DNA of 64,000 bases, taken from positions 372,001 through 436,000 of the forward strand of contig JNLK01000001.1 in NCBI GenBank assembly GCA_000703065.1. Direction: 5' to 3'. Shown here piece after piece: positions 35,066 to 43,957 of the stretch. Source of the stretch: Lachnospiraceae bacterium AC2029. GTDB lineage: Bacteria > Bacillota > Clostridia > Lachnospirales > Lachnospiraceae. Made by a program: the position numbers and the translations under genes. The notes below the pieces were generated by a model that ran no database searches, had not been told where the DNA came from, and saw only the letters and a program-made list of their open reading frames with translations. Each line of letters begins with the position of its first letter. Position 1 is the stretch's first letter.

Positions 35066-36079
35066 TCACAGTACGTATTTCTTTAAAGGCTTGATCAGGC
35101 TCAGGAGCCATGAAAATGCGAAGGAAAGAATAACAAAAACCGCGCCGAAACAAATGATAGCTAAAATGTTACCGTCGAATTTGATCGGCGTGAACTTAAA
35201 CCATTTATATACCAGATTAATGAAGAAGGGATGAACAAGATAAACGCCAAAACAGAGCCTGTCAATCTTCCAGATTCTTTCGTTATTCTTTACGGTCGTT
35301 CCCTTGACCAGACTGTAAAAGCCTACCGTAATGCAGATATTCAAAAGGTCTTTTACCGCTTCCATTCCGCTCCAATCCGTAAAGCTGAGAATAATGAGCA
35401 CCAGGAAGCCAACGGCGATCATAGCCACACTCAATGCCTTGTTCAGCTTTATATCGTACCGTCCAAAATAGCAGCCGAGCAGCACATAGAACACAAAATT
35501 GGAGGTAAGCGGGAATACGAACGCTACCGTAAGACCGGACAGATTGATCACAGGCACAACAAATGTGAATATCCCGCAAACGATTACCGAATACAGCAGT
35601 GCCTCTTTGCTGCAGTGATCTGTGAAAACCTTAAGCAGCGGCAGCAGCAGATACACACCAAGCAGGGCATACAAATACCAAAGATGCCCCCAGCTCTTCC
35701 CGTTGATCACGTTTATGAAGGCCTGCCATAACATATTGACCTTGAACGTCTTCTCATGCATCACCATTTCCATTATGGAATATGGTATGCCAAACAGGAA
35801 CAAGGCGAGCAGGATACGCTTGCAGTTTTTCAACAGCACGTCTTTAATCGTCAGATTTCGATCCTGTCTTAATAAAAGTATTCCGGTGATCATCATAAAC
35901 GCCGGAACGGTCCAATGAAAAACGATGTGACAAGCTGTATAATAATGAAACTGTGACTCTGTAAGGCTGAACCCCTTCGGATTCGCCGTCAGTGTGTTAC
36001 ATGTATGGCCAAAAACCACACCCATTGTGGCTATAATACGTAGAATAGAGAGGTCAGCCCTCCCACCTTTTTTTCCCAA
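35066..36079 (-). CDS. acyltransferase family 3 membrane protein
   Basis: The protein has 337 residues with about ten hydrophobic segments. It begins at TTG 36079 with CAGGTG about 9 nt upstream. The family motif is clear: ADLSILRIIATMGVVFGHTCN, with R and H placed as in acyltransferase-3 enzymes, and WTVPAFMMITGILLLRQDR. It should O-acylate a sugar of the polysaccharide. It is a second, different acyltransferase besides 18566-19642, so at least two positions or two acyl groups are probably modified. Confidence 0.88.
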   Translation of the reverse strand: MGKKGGRADLSILRIIATMGVVFGHTCNTLTANPKGFSLTESQFHYYTACHIVFHWTVPAFMMITGILLLRQDRNLTIKDVLLKNCKRILLALFLFGIPYSIMEMVMHEKTFKVNMLWQAFINVINGKSWGHLWYLYALLGVYLLLPLLKVFTDHCSKEALLYSVIVCGIFTFVVPVINLSGLTVAFVFPLTSNFVFYVLLGCYFGRYDIKLNKALSVAMIAVGFLVLIILSFTDWSGMEAVKDLLNICITVGFYSLVKGTTVKNNERIWKIDRLCFGVYLVHPFFINLVYKWFKFTPIKFDGNILAIICFGAVFVILSFAFSWLLSLIKPLKKYVL

Positions 36080-36284
36080 TTCGGTTTCACCTGTCTTTCG
36101 AATTATTTCTGTCCGCCTCTATGCATGTTCGATCTGTCAAGGCGCTTCCCCTGCCTGAAAATGGCAGCATAAAACGTCCCATTTTCTTCGCCGCATTCCT
36201 GCGACACAAGATTTTAACCTTCCGAATACTATATGTCAATCTTTTTCAGGAAGGTCCGGGTTCTCCCGCAAAACGCAGGATCAT

Positions 36285-37457
36285 CTATTTTCCCTTCCCT
36301 CGTTTTACCATACGCCGGAACAGTTCGGAATGTTTTTCAGCCATATGCACGGCGTCAAACAGTTTTATGCGCCGACTGCCTTCCTCAACCAGTTTCTTTC
36401 CGATCTTCGGATGATCTATGATCTCGCAGATCTTTGATGTGATCATATCAACATCATCCACATCCGCGATCATTCCGGCCTTCCCTACGACCTCCGGGAT
36501 CGCATCTGCATTCGTAGCAACGATCGGCTTTCCCATCATCATATATTCAGGAAGTACGAGGCCAAAGCCTTCCCATCGGCTTAACAATACTGCCACATCA
36601 AAATCCGCAGCATATTCAAGGGGGTCATCCACCCATCCGGTGATGCGAAAACGCTCGGAAAGCTCCATTTGATCGATGAGCTTCTGTGTCTCATCCCGAA
36701 GCGATCCGTCTCCGACCATGACAAAGTATACGTTATCATGATTCCTGCTTATCTCCTTCGCCACGCGGACAAATGTGTCCGGACTTTTCTGCTCTGAGAG
36801 CCGTCCGATCGTGCCCACAATCACGGCGTCTTTCGGAATCCCGAGCGCCTCCCGGCAGGATCTCTTCTCCGCAGGCGTCTCTGCCTGCTTCGTATGGAGT
36901 TCTGCCTGTTCCAGCTCTATACCGCTTCGGATCACTGTGAGCTTATTTGCCTTACAGATCTTATTTTCCAACGCACTGTTTTTTTCATATTTGGATATAC
37001 ATATGATACGATCGGCTAACGGCGCCAGCAGCTTTTCCACCAGAACATAAAAAAGTCTTTTCATCTTTCCGATGGACCGCATGTTAAAGCTCCAGCCGTG
37101 CGCATTATAGATCTTGATATTTTTGAATCCGAAATCGGCTATCCTGCCGACCGCGCCTGCTTTTGAGCTGTGGAAATAAACTATGTCGGGGTTCTGATCC
37201 CGGATCACCTTTCGAATATCACGAATAGCGGCAATGTCCTGCTTTGGTCGAATCTCATGTTGAAGTTCTTTAATACATATACAGGCGTTGGCAATTCCTG
37301 AAAATTTCTTCGTGTCAAAATTCTCCGGGCACACCAAAACGTGCTCAAATTCTCTGTTACCGGAAAGCTTTCTCAAAAGAGTGACCAGATATCTTTCAAC
37401 ACCGCCCGCCGCCTCTGAAATATGGAGAACCTTTATTTTTTTGTCTGAATGAGTCAT
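36285..37457 (-). CDS. glycosyltransferase family 4
   Basis: The protein has 390 residues and ATG 37457 follows AGGGACCGAAAAT. It has the GT-B fold: the acceptor-side motif VLHISEAAGGVERYLVTL, and the donor-side VIVGTIGRLSEQKSPDTFV with LLSRWEGFGLVLPEYMMMGKPIVAT, where Glu of the EGFGL...E pattern contacts the nucleotide sugar. It is the first gene of the polysaccharide operon. A 205-bp gap separates it from the next gene, longer than elsewhere in the operon, but no terminator was seen there. Confidence 0.92.
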   Translation of the reverse strand: MTHSDKKIKVLHISEAAGGVERYLVTLLRKLSGNREFEHVLVCPENFDTKKFSGIANACICIKELQHEIRPKQDIAAIRDIRKVIRDQNPDIVYFHSSKAGAVGRIADFGFKNIKIYNAHGWSFNMRSIGKMKRLFYVLVEKLLAPLADRIICISKYEKNSALENKICKANKLTVIRSGIELEQAELHTKQAETPAEKRSCREALGIPKDAVIVGTIGRLSEQKSPDTFVRVAKEISRNHDNVYFVMVGDGSLRDETQKLIDQMELSERFRITGWVDDPLEYAADFDVAVLLSRWEGFGLVLPEYMMMGKPIVATNADAIPEVVGKAGMIADVDDVDMITSKICEIIDHPKIGKKLVEEGSRRIKLFDAVHMAEKHSELFRRMVKRGKGK

Positions 37458-37884
37458 ATTTTCGGTCCCTGGTTCTTTTTGTTTCTCTCATATCTTCCTT
37501 ATACATTAAGGAAGTGATCATCCAACTCGAATCGGTCTGCTTTTACATTAAGTAAGAAACCGTCAGTCTGCAATTTAGCGCTATTATTATACAGATGGCC
37601 GGTTGAAATTGCAAGCGCAACACTTCGTTAATAGGTTAAAAGATGCTGATTTTGCCGCTCCTGCAGCCGGTTGTCCGGCCGGAACATTTGTTTTCACAGA
37701 ATATCTCAGGCAAAAAGAAGCCCGAAGTCCCTCAAATGTGGAGTCCCGGGCTTCCCGTATCCTCTGTTGCATTTTTTACATCATACCGTACAATTCCTAC
37801 ACTCTCTTCCCATTCCCCCACACTCATGATAGAATCATTCTTAGCAATAATGACGCACCATGCAAACAGAGAGGAGGCTGCACA
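37458..37884. other. divergent intergenic region between the polysaccharide operon and a wall-protein gene
   Basis: This 427-bp region must hold the promoters of the leftward polysaccharide operon and of the rightward gene at 37885. No credible gene is seen; an open frame on the plus strand continues the downstream coding frame upstream without a ribosome site. The region contains the hairpin listed at 37712-37754. For the rightward gene an extended -10-like TGATAGAAT lies near 37827. No convincing -35 was found for either side. Confidence 0.45.
37712..37754 (-). terminator. intrinsic terminator or attenuator reading leftwards
   Basis: GAAGCCCG (37717-37724) and CGGGCTTC (37747-37754) form an 8-bp stem around a 22-nt loop, and on the minus strand it is followed at once by TTTTT (37716-37712). 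No minus-strand gene lies upstream of it. It therefore either ends stray transcription or acts as a leader attenuator for the polysaccharide operon, whose first start codon is 255 bp downstream. Confidence 0.6.
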
Positions 37885-40206
37885 ATGAAAAAAGTTAAAG
37901 CTTTCGCCACGTTACTATCCATCATTCTATTATCTCTATCCCTGTCCTTTTCAGCATCTGCGGAGGAAACACCCGATGCTCTGGAGGAATACGGATATCA
38001 CAGGATCTACGGGGACGCCGATGAAGTCCTGTCGGATCACACCGGATGGATCTTCGCCGCACTCGATATTTCCCAAGGGTATTTATACTATTACGAAAAA
38101 GGAGTCCGGCTGACGGACTGCATTAAGAGGGTTCCGAAGCCTGTCTTCGGGGTAACCTCCGAGAATTACAGCAGCTTTCTCACCGCACTCGATAAGGTAA
38201 CAAATACCACCGGGATCAAATACTATACCGTAGACGCAGTTACCGACACCGAGCTCTACTTCTTCAAGGATGACAGCGACTGTCTCCTCCGCGACTATGG
38301 TCGGATCGAGCCCTGTCACTGGGGCTGGGGCGAGAACTGGATTGCTTACGGCGGTGAGAACATGCTCCGTCCCACCTTCGGAGCGGAAACAGACGACTTT
38401 GGAATCCTGTACTCCGTAACGGGAGCTACTCCGGGATGCCCTCTTACAGATATGATGATCGTAAACACCGGCTGGCAGGAGTACAAGACCAAGGACAAAG
38501 CCGGAAATGCACGAAGCTCCCTGCATTACTTCTACGAGGACGGTACCGTCCCGGCGGACGGGATACATCTCATCGATGGAAAATACTATTATTTCCAGGA
38601 CGGCATGGCATTTCAGAACGCCTGGGCGTATGTGAACACCGGTTACACCGACGGCTATGTCACCCTGGACGATGGGAATGACACCCGCTTCTATTTCGGA
38701 ATGAATGCCACCGATTACTCACCGGAGCTTCTTCTGGATGAAAATGGGAAGAACCGCGAAGGATGGAGCAATTATTTCGGCCCGGACGGCAGCATGCAGA
38801 CCAACTGCTGGGCAACCATCGCCGGAACAACCGATTCCAAATGCTACCTGGATTCCCACGGCTACCCGTGTACCGGCTGGAAAACCATCGGCGGAAAGAC
38901 CTACTATTTCCGGAAGGCGTGGTCCTACTGTGATGCTTTTGGATGGACCGAAAGCTGCTATGTAACCATGCAGACAGGCCTCACCTATATCGACCCACAG
39001 AGCGACCGTTTCCTCAAGCCATATCCCACTTATTTAGATCCCGACTACCAGGCTAAGGGCCATTACTATTATTTCAATAAGAACGGTGAGCTGCTGACCG
39101 GCTGGATCACGACCAAGGCCGGCACCTACTACGCAGATGCCAAGGGCGTCCTGGCCTCTCCCGGCCTGCATATCATAGGCGGGAAGACCTACATTTTCGA
39201 TAAGGAAATGCACCTCACCACCGGCTTCCATGTAGAAGGTAAGGGCTCCGGGCGCAAATCCTACTACCTGAACGACAAGGGCGTTCTTCAGACCGGACAG
39301 TTCACGGTACAGGGCCTCACCCTCTACGCCGACGACAAGGGCGTACTGCAAAACGGCTGGCAAAATGCGAACGGCAAATGGTATTACTACGAGGACGGTA
39401 GCAGATTCACCGGTTGGAATACCATCAGTAAAAAGAAATACCATTTTGACGCCACAGGCGCGATGCAGACCGGGTGGCAGTACATTTCCGGAAAATGGTT
39501 CTATATGGGCACAAATGGGATCATGACTACCGGCTGGAAGCAGATCAGTGGAAAATGGTACTATTTCGACAAAGACGGAATCATGGCTTCCAACGAATAT
39601 GTAGACGGATACTGGATCCGAAAGAACGGAACCTGGGATGGGCGGTCAAAGAAAGCCGGCTGGCAGAAGGATAATACCGGCTGGTGGTACCGCGACAGCA
39701 GTGGCTGGTATCCCAAAGCCGCCTGGTACTGGATCGACGGAAAATGCTACTATTTCAACAAGACCGGTTACCTGGTAACCTCCTCTACGATCCAGGGGTA
39801 TAAGGTGGATAAGAACGGTGCCTGCCTGAACGGGTCCGGTGGTATCTACACCAAAAAAGACAGCCTGAAGGCGGAGAAGAAGGCCTCCCGGATCCGGTTC
39901 AGCATCACGCAAACGAAGAAGCATCCGGATACGGTTCAGGTCTACTATGACTACTCCTCTCAGGTAACAAATACGCAGTTTGCCGACGCCTCCAAAGAAC
40001 CCTGTGGACGACTGAACTCAGAACCCAACAACGACTACGCCAATTGGGAGAAGTTAGAATGCTGCTACAGAAGCCGGGGTGCTTTTGTCGCCACCTACAT
40101 CGACTTTCCCAAGTACGGCAGCAAACGGCTCAACACCCTGGACAACATCCTGATCAAAGGGTGGTATGAAGACATCTACAAAGCGACAGTGGTGACAAGC
40201 GAATAG
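37885..40206 (+). CDS. secreted cell-wall-binding repeat protein
   Basis: ATG 37885 has AGAGAGGAGGCTGCAC upstream and starts a standard signal peptide (MKKVKAFATLLSIILLSLSL, cleavage after SASA). The protein has 773 residues. Residues about 30-210 are a domain I do not recognise (RIYGDADEVLSDHTG...). From about 215 to 680 there are some 20 aromatic wall-binding repeats (GKYYYFQDG, GKTYYFRK, GKWYYYEDG, GWWYRDSSGWYPK, GKCYYFNKTGY). The last 90 residues form a beta-rich domain (RIRFSITQTKKHPDTVQVYYDY) without catalytic signature. It could be an adhesin or a wall-modifying protein. It shares the GWWYxDxSGWYxK repeat type with the peptidases of region 1. Confidence 0.88.
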   Translation: MKKVKAFATLLSIILLSLSLSFSASAEETPDALEEYGYHRIYGDADEVLSDHTGWIFAALDISQGYLYYYEKGVRLTDCIKRVPKPVFGVTSENYSSFLTALDKVTNTTGIKYYTVDAVTDTELYFFKDDSDCLLRDYGRIEPCHWGWGENWIAYGGENMLRPTFGAETDDFGILYSVTGATPGCPLTDMMIVNTGWQEYKTKDKAGNARSSLHYFYEDGTVPADGIHLIDGKYYYFQDGMAFQNAWAYVNTGYTDGYVTLDDGNDTRFYFGMNATDYSPELLLDENGKNREGWSNYFGPDGSMQTNCWATIAGTTDSKCYLDSHGYPCTGWKTIGGKTYYFRKAWSYCDAFGWTESCYVTMQTGLTYIDPQSDRFLKPYPTYLDPDYQAKGHYYYFNKNGELLTGWITTKAGTYYADAKGVLASPGLHIIGGKTYIFDKEMHLTTGFHVEGKGSGRKSYYLNDKGVLQTGQFTVQGLTLYADDKGVLQNGWQNANGKWYYYEDGSRFTGWNTISKKKYHFDATGAMQTGWQYISGKWFYMGTNGIMTTGWKQISGKWYYFDKDGIMASNEYVDGYWIRKNGTWDGRSKKAGWQKDNTGWWYRDSSGWYPKAAWYWIDGKCYYFNKTGYLVTSSTIQGYKVDKNGACLNGSGGIYTKKDSLKAEKKASRIRFSITQTKKHPDTVQVYYDYSSQVTNTQFADASKEPCGRLNSEPNNDYANWEKLECCYRSRGAFVATYIDFPKYGSKRLNTLDNILIKGWYEDIYKATVVTSE

Positions 40207-40358
40207 CGCGTAATTGGGGATGGGGGGATCCTCAACGGGAAGAAGAACGTTCCAAACGCCTTTACCGTCTTGCAGAAGGTACAGATGATACAAGTATCAC
40301 CTCCCTATCACTTCCGATTCAAGGAAAATCAGTTTCTTTCGCACCTCCCGACAGTATG

Positions 40359-40390
40359 AACTGTATAAATTTTGTCATTTTTATACAGTT
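40359..40390. promoter_or_regulatory. inverted-repeat operator upstream of the fic gene
   Basis: AACTGTATAAA (40359-40369) and TTTATACAGTT (40380-40390) are perfect 11-bp arms around a 10-bp centre. The right arm ends 4 bp before the -35 hexamer of the fic promoter. The size and position are typical of an operator for a dimeric regulator. The Fic protein has a C-terminal helix-turn-helix-like segment, so self-regulation is possible; that is inference. Confidence 0.75.
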
Positions 40391-40394
40391 CGGT

Positions 40395-40423
40395 TTGACT
40401 TTTCCCATCATGAAGTATAAAAT
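40395..40423 (+). promoter_or_regulatory. sigma-A promoter of the fic gene
   Basis: TTGACT (40395-40400) and TAAAAT (40418-40423) are 17 bp apart, each matching five of six consensus bases. The ribosome site AAGGAGGTGG follows at 40431-40440, only 8 bp after the -10, so the transcript would start at or just before the ribosome site and have almost no leader. If so, translation depends on a very short 5' end. Confidence 0.65.
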
Positions 40424-40443
40424 CAATAAAAAGGAGGTGGATC

Positions 40444-41643
40444 ATGGAAAAATACATCGATATGCGTATATTTTCGTTAAATCATGGTGGTATTTCTTCC
40501 CAGGCAGTGAAAGATGAGTACGAAAAACGCTATAACGGGATATCAACGATCCGGCTGCCCTTTAAGATCAACGATGTGAATGCATTCGTGGTCTACACCA
40601 ACGAAATAGTAAACATCATTTCATCCATTTATCAGCAGAGTGCCAGGATCACATCCGAACTGCAGAGTGTTCCGGTTGAAGCCTATAAGGAATACATCAT
40701 TCAGTCCCTGATAGAGGAAATCCAACAGTCAAATGAATTTGAGAACGTGGAAAGCACCCGACAGGAAATCCAAAAAGCGTACGATAACAAAGAGAAGAAA
40801 TCTCTCCGTTTCAACGGAATGGTAACCAAATACAATCTTCTACTGTCAAAAACCGACATCCGCCTGATGACAAGCTCCGACATCCGGCAGTTGTATGATG
40901 ACTTTATACTGGACGAGGTTGTTCGGGAAAATCCGGAAGACCGTCCGGACGGCGATATCTTCAGAAAAGGGCCCGTGCATGTATATGGAAAGTCCATAGA
41001 TTCCATTCATGATGGCCTGTATCCGGAATCCCGGATCATTGAGGCTATGGACCAGGCACTTCACGTGCTGCATGATGACGATCTGAATCTGCTGATCCGG
41101 ACTGCTATCTTTCATTTCATGTTCGGATATATTCACCCGTTCTATAACGGAAATGGCAGAATGTCACGATTCATAAGCAGCTATATGCTGTCAAAAAGTC
41201 TGGAGCAGGCAATCTGCCTCAGACTCTCCTATGTGATCAAAGAAAAAAAGAACAAATATCTGAAAATGTTCAAGGATACCGAAGATGCAAGAAGCATGGG
41301 CGATCTGACCGGATTTGTGACCGATTTCCTCAAGTTGATCGAATCCGCCTGCCATGATGCATACTTGGATATCCGGGAGCGAAACGATACCTATCAGGCA
41401 TTAAAAACCAAGTTGGACGAATACCTTCATGATCCGAAACGGGACATAGCACAAAAGTATCATAAGGTATTCTACTATATCCTGGAGAAAACCATCTTCA
41501 TCGGCAACGGAGCCAGCTATGAAGACATCACACAAAACACCGGTGTCACCAAAGCCACAGTTTACAAACTATTAGCCAAGGCCGATTCCTTCGTGTATAA
41601 AAGCAAGGAAGGGCGAGAATATCGCTGGTTTATAAAACTGTAA
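40444..41643 (+). CDS. Fic-domain protein (nucleotidyl/phosphotransferase)
   Basis: The protein has 399 residues and ATG 40444 follows a perfect AAGGAGGTGG. The Fic core motif HPFYNGNGRMSR starts at His231. The position that binds Mg2+ in the canonical HPFx(D/E)GNGR is Asn here, which could alter activity. An N-terminal helical region (about 60-150) precedes the core. The C-terminus (about 330-399) resembles a winged helix (ITQNTGVTKATVYKLLAKAD), common in Fic proteins that bind DNA. Fic enzymes AMPylate or otherwise modify target proteins. I did not find the inhibitory (S/T)xxxE(G/N) helix. The upstream operator and single-gene arrangement suggest autoregulation. Confidence 0.9.
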   Translation: MEKYIDMRIFSLNHGGISSQAVKDEYEKRYNGISTIRLPFKINDVNAFVVYTNEIVNIISSIYQQSARITSELQSVPVEAYKEYIIQSLIEEIQQSNEFENVESTRQEIQKAYDNKEKKSLRFNGMVTKYNLLLSKTDIRLMTSSDIRQLYDDFILDEVVRENPEDRPDGDIFRKGPVHVYGKSIDSIHDGLYPESRIIEAMDQALHVLHDDDLNLLIRTAIFHFMFGYIHPFYNGNGRMSRFISSYMLSKSLEQAICLRLSYVIKEKKNKYLKMFKDTEDARSMGDLTGFVTDFLKLIESACHDAYLDIRERNDTYQALKTKLDEYLHDPKRDIAQKYHKVFYYILEKTIFIGNGASYEDITQNTGVTKATVYKLLAKADSFVYKSKEGREYRWFIKL

Positions 41644-41656
41644 TACTTAGTTGAGA

Positions 41657-41690
41657 ATAGCCCTGCGTGCGCTACAGCACACAGGGCTAT
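41657..41690. terminator. bidirectional terminator between convergent genes
   Basis: ATAGCCCTG (41657-41665) pairs with CAGGGCTAT (41682-41690), extended inside by GTGC/GCAC. It starts 14 bp after the fic stop codon and about 50 bp downstream of the RNase III-like gene on the other strand. The T-run is short on both sides, so efficiency is uncertain. Confidence 0.75.
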
Positions 41691-41741
41691 ATTTACCGGA
41701 CGTGCCAGAACCGAATTATCATTTCTCAAAACACATCTAAG

Positions 41742-43151
41742 TCACAGATCCATGGTCTCCCACATCTCCTTCTTCCACTCATCCTTACAGATCCCGGCGC
41801 TCTTCATCAACCTCACCAGAACCATGAAGGCTGCCTTCTTCTTGGCTTTCGTCTTTCCGACCTCGATTCCATAGCCGTTCACACCGCTGCAGGTACAGCT
41901 GCAGTACCATTCATCATCTACCAGGAGAGGATCCGTCTCCTTATCATGGAATTCATAGACCGGTGCCTCCACATACTTGTTCTGATAGAGCTCCTGCAAT
42001 TGATTGATGGCATCCTCCAGCCGTGGTTCGATCCCGGCGTCAGCGAGCCGGATCCAGAGACCATGATCCATGACGAAACAATACGCCCGCTCTGCAGCCT
42101 TCTCTCTTGCCCTGCTCCTGGTTTCCTCTTCAGAGCCAACCATCTGCGCTGTCTGCACTCCGATATCATTCTCCGGGACAAAGTAGCGTAGCGTACAGAA
42201 GTACCGCTTCTTACCCGGTCTACCCCCGGTCATTTCAGTTAATTCATATTCCGGCATCTGCCCAAAATGCTTCTGATGCCAGGCATTAAACAGTTCAAAA
42301 TGTGTCGCCTTCAGAAACTCATCCGACCGCATCAGCTGAACCTCGACCAGGCGATCAACCACATCCTCCAGAACCCGCCAGTTCCAGCCGGAGTCTGCAG
42401 CCACTGCACCGATCAGCGCCTCCATCATATCCTCCCTGGCTGCTTCCGACGGTTCTTCCCCGGAGCCATACAGAATAAACTGATCCAGCCCAAGGAGCAT
42501 CGCACGCTCACTCAGATACTCCCGACAGATGAAATGCTCCCGGATCCTGCTCAGTTCCCCTTCGTCATGTACGGAACGGAACGGTCCGTCCGTATGGTCT
42601 GCATCCACCTCTGTCAGCTGCCGGGATATCTCCTGCGTAACACAGAGATTCAGAACGGAATCCCCGAAGAATTCCAGCTGCTCACAGTCAGAGATACCGT
42701 ACTCCACAGCAAAGGCCCTTCTGGTAAAGGCCTGACGGAGCAGATTCTCATTCACAAACTCATACCCGATGATCTGTACAATATCTGACACTGGGGACGG
42801 AAGAGGCAGCTTCAGCAGATTTAAATGGGACGCCATGTCCTCCTCCCAGCCTTCGATGTCAAACCCATCATCCCAATAGTCCAGGCCCTTCTCAGGGACA
42901 TATGCGCCGTCTGAATCCTCACATTCCAGATCAGGATTCAGGCTATAGTCAGGAAGCAACCTTCCCTCATCCACCAGGCCATCCATGTACTCCTTGATGT
43001 CCAGCAGTTCCTCCACCTTCTCATCGCCGGCAAGCATATCAGCATCCTCTGCTTCCCAGTAGTCATCCTGCCCGTCCATCACAGGTTCCGGCCAGGGGCA
43101 GCTGTCCGGCCACGGTTTCATTGCAACGTTTCGATTCACTCTTTTCGACAT
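41742..43151 (-). CDS. atypical ribonuclease III with acidic N-terminal extension
   Basis: I chose ATG 43151 (MSKRVNRNVAMKPW), which has GGAGGTTTTTTT upstream. The protein has 469 residues, about twice the usual RNase III length. Residues 1-115 are a very acidic extension of unknown role. The RNase III domain covers about 120-275 and keeps all four catalytic acids: CEQLEFFGDSVLN (Glu160, Asp164) and EDMMEALIGAV (Asp241, Glu244). Two segments resembling double-stranded-RNA-binding domains follow, about 282-365 (HFELFNAWHQKHFGQMPEYEL...AREKAAERAY) and 380-460 (AINQLQELYQNK...GKTKAKKKAAFMVL). It probably cleaves structured or double-stranded RNA. Its place in a defence-like region hints at a role against foreign RNA; that is inference. 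Confidence 0.88.
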   Translation of the reverse strand: MSKRVNRNVAMKPWPDSCPWPEPVMDGQDDYWEAEDADMLAGDEKVEELLDIKEYMDGLVDEGRLLPDYSLNPDLECEDSDGAYVPEKGLDYWDDGFDIEGWEEDMASHLNLLKLPLPSPVSDIVQIIGYEFVNENLLRQAFTRRAFAVEYGISDCEQLEFFGDSVLNLCVTQEISRQLTEVDADHTDGPFRSVHDEGELSRIREHFICREYLSERAMLLGLDQFILYGSGEEPSEAAREDMMEALIGAVAADSGWNWRVLEDVVDRLVEVQLMRSDEFLKATHFELFNAWHQKHFGQMPEYELTEMTGGRPGKKRYFCTLRYFVPENDIGVQTAQMVGSEEETRSRAREKAAERAYCFVMDHGLWIRLADAGIEPRLEDAINQLQELYQNKYVEAPVYEFHDKETDPLLVDDEWYCSCTCSGVNGYGIEVGKTKAKKKAAFMVLVRLMKSAGICKDEWKKEMWETMDL

Positions 43152-43528
43152 AAAAAAACCTCCATGCATTTTCCCGGCACATCCGGCCGGTTATTATTAC
43201 ATGAAGGGCATGATTTCTGTTCACTTTTCACCCGCACCATATGATGACCGCACCACTGCAGCCGAAGGAGGTCAGGCTACAGTACTGCCGCGATATTCAT
43301 ACAGTTTGAGCACCGATCCCATATCCACATCTATCTCCCTGCTACCTCTCTGCCCGAAAGCCCCGGCGCGTCACCGCCAAAACTGTCGACCAGGATGATA
43401 CGCACTGAGCCAAATGCCTCATGCCATCCATGCAAGGATTATTATAGGGGAAATGGGATGGATTTACAAGGGATTCTTTATTACAGGGCTTATTGCTGGT
43501 TGAGATTCTTCTGTGATCATTACTCTTA
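43152..43528. other. intergenic region without recognisable gene
   Basis: Short open frames on both strands lack ribosome sites and coding character. GC content is higher at 43330-43400 than in the flanks. The minus strand near 43185-43200 (GTAATAATAACC) may contain the -10 of the RNase III gene, without a clear -35. I see no repeats or hairpins of note. Confidence 0.3.
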
Positions 43529-43957
43529 TCAAAAGGCACTCTCCAGCGTAAATGTTGTTATTTCATCCTTTTTCGTACTAACAAGTTCTCGTATATCATC
43601 CTGCGACAGGAGTAATCCCGTCGGATTCCTTCCGATGATCACATACTGATTCTCCGAATCCATAACGATATACTGTCGCAGATTATCATCAAGAAGAATA
43701 TCAGCATTGTCTATGATAAATATCTTTCCCTTTGACTTTCTGATAGCCGTTTTATACCCCTTATTATGATCCAGATAATTTAGGCATCTCACCCGCTTAT
43801 CCTCAGATGAATACTCCAACAAAAAAGAATACACCGCTGATTTTCCGGTTCCGGAATCACCGGTAATAAATGTCACATTTGAATCAAGTTGAAAATCCAC
43901 AATATAGTTCGTATGCCTTGTCTGTATTCTATCAAGAATGACCGGTTTAATTTTCAT
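43529..43957 (-). CDS. very small P-loop ATPase of a three-gene unit
   Basis: The protein has 142 residues. Residues 29-41 carry a Walker A motif (TFITGDSGTGKSA, P-loop 33-40) and residues 79-85 a Walker B-like strand (IFIIDNAD). A later strand (NQYVIIGRNP) fits the sensor position of ABC/AAA-type ATPases. It lacks the long helical insertions of SMC/OLD ATPases, so it is near the minimal P-loop size. The start ATG overlaps the end of the DUF4869-like gene by 11 bp, so translation is likely coupled. It is the last gene of a unit with 43947-44387 and 44388-45074. Function unknown. Confidence 0.85.
   Translation of the reverse strand: MKIKPVILDRIQTRHTNYIVDFQLDSNVTFITGDSGTGKSAVYSFLLEYSSEDKRVRCLNYLDHNKGYKTAIRKSKGKIFIIDNADILLDDNLRQYIVMDSENQYVIIGRNPTGLLLSQDDIRELVSTKKDEITTFTLESAF

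Noticed and set aside
37603-37884. 94-residue N-terminal extension of the wall-repeat protein
   Set aside because: It has no ribosome site and would place the signal peptide internally; ATG 37885 has a strong site and starts the signal peptide.
43201-43398. 65-residue open frame on the plus strand
   Set aside because: No ribosome site and random composition; kept as intergenic.
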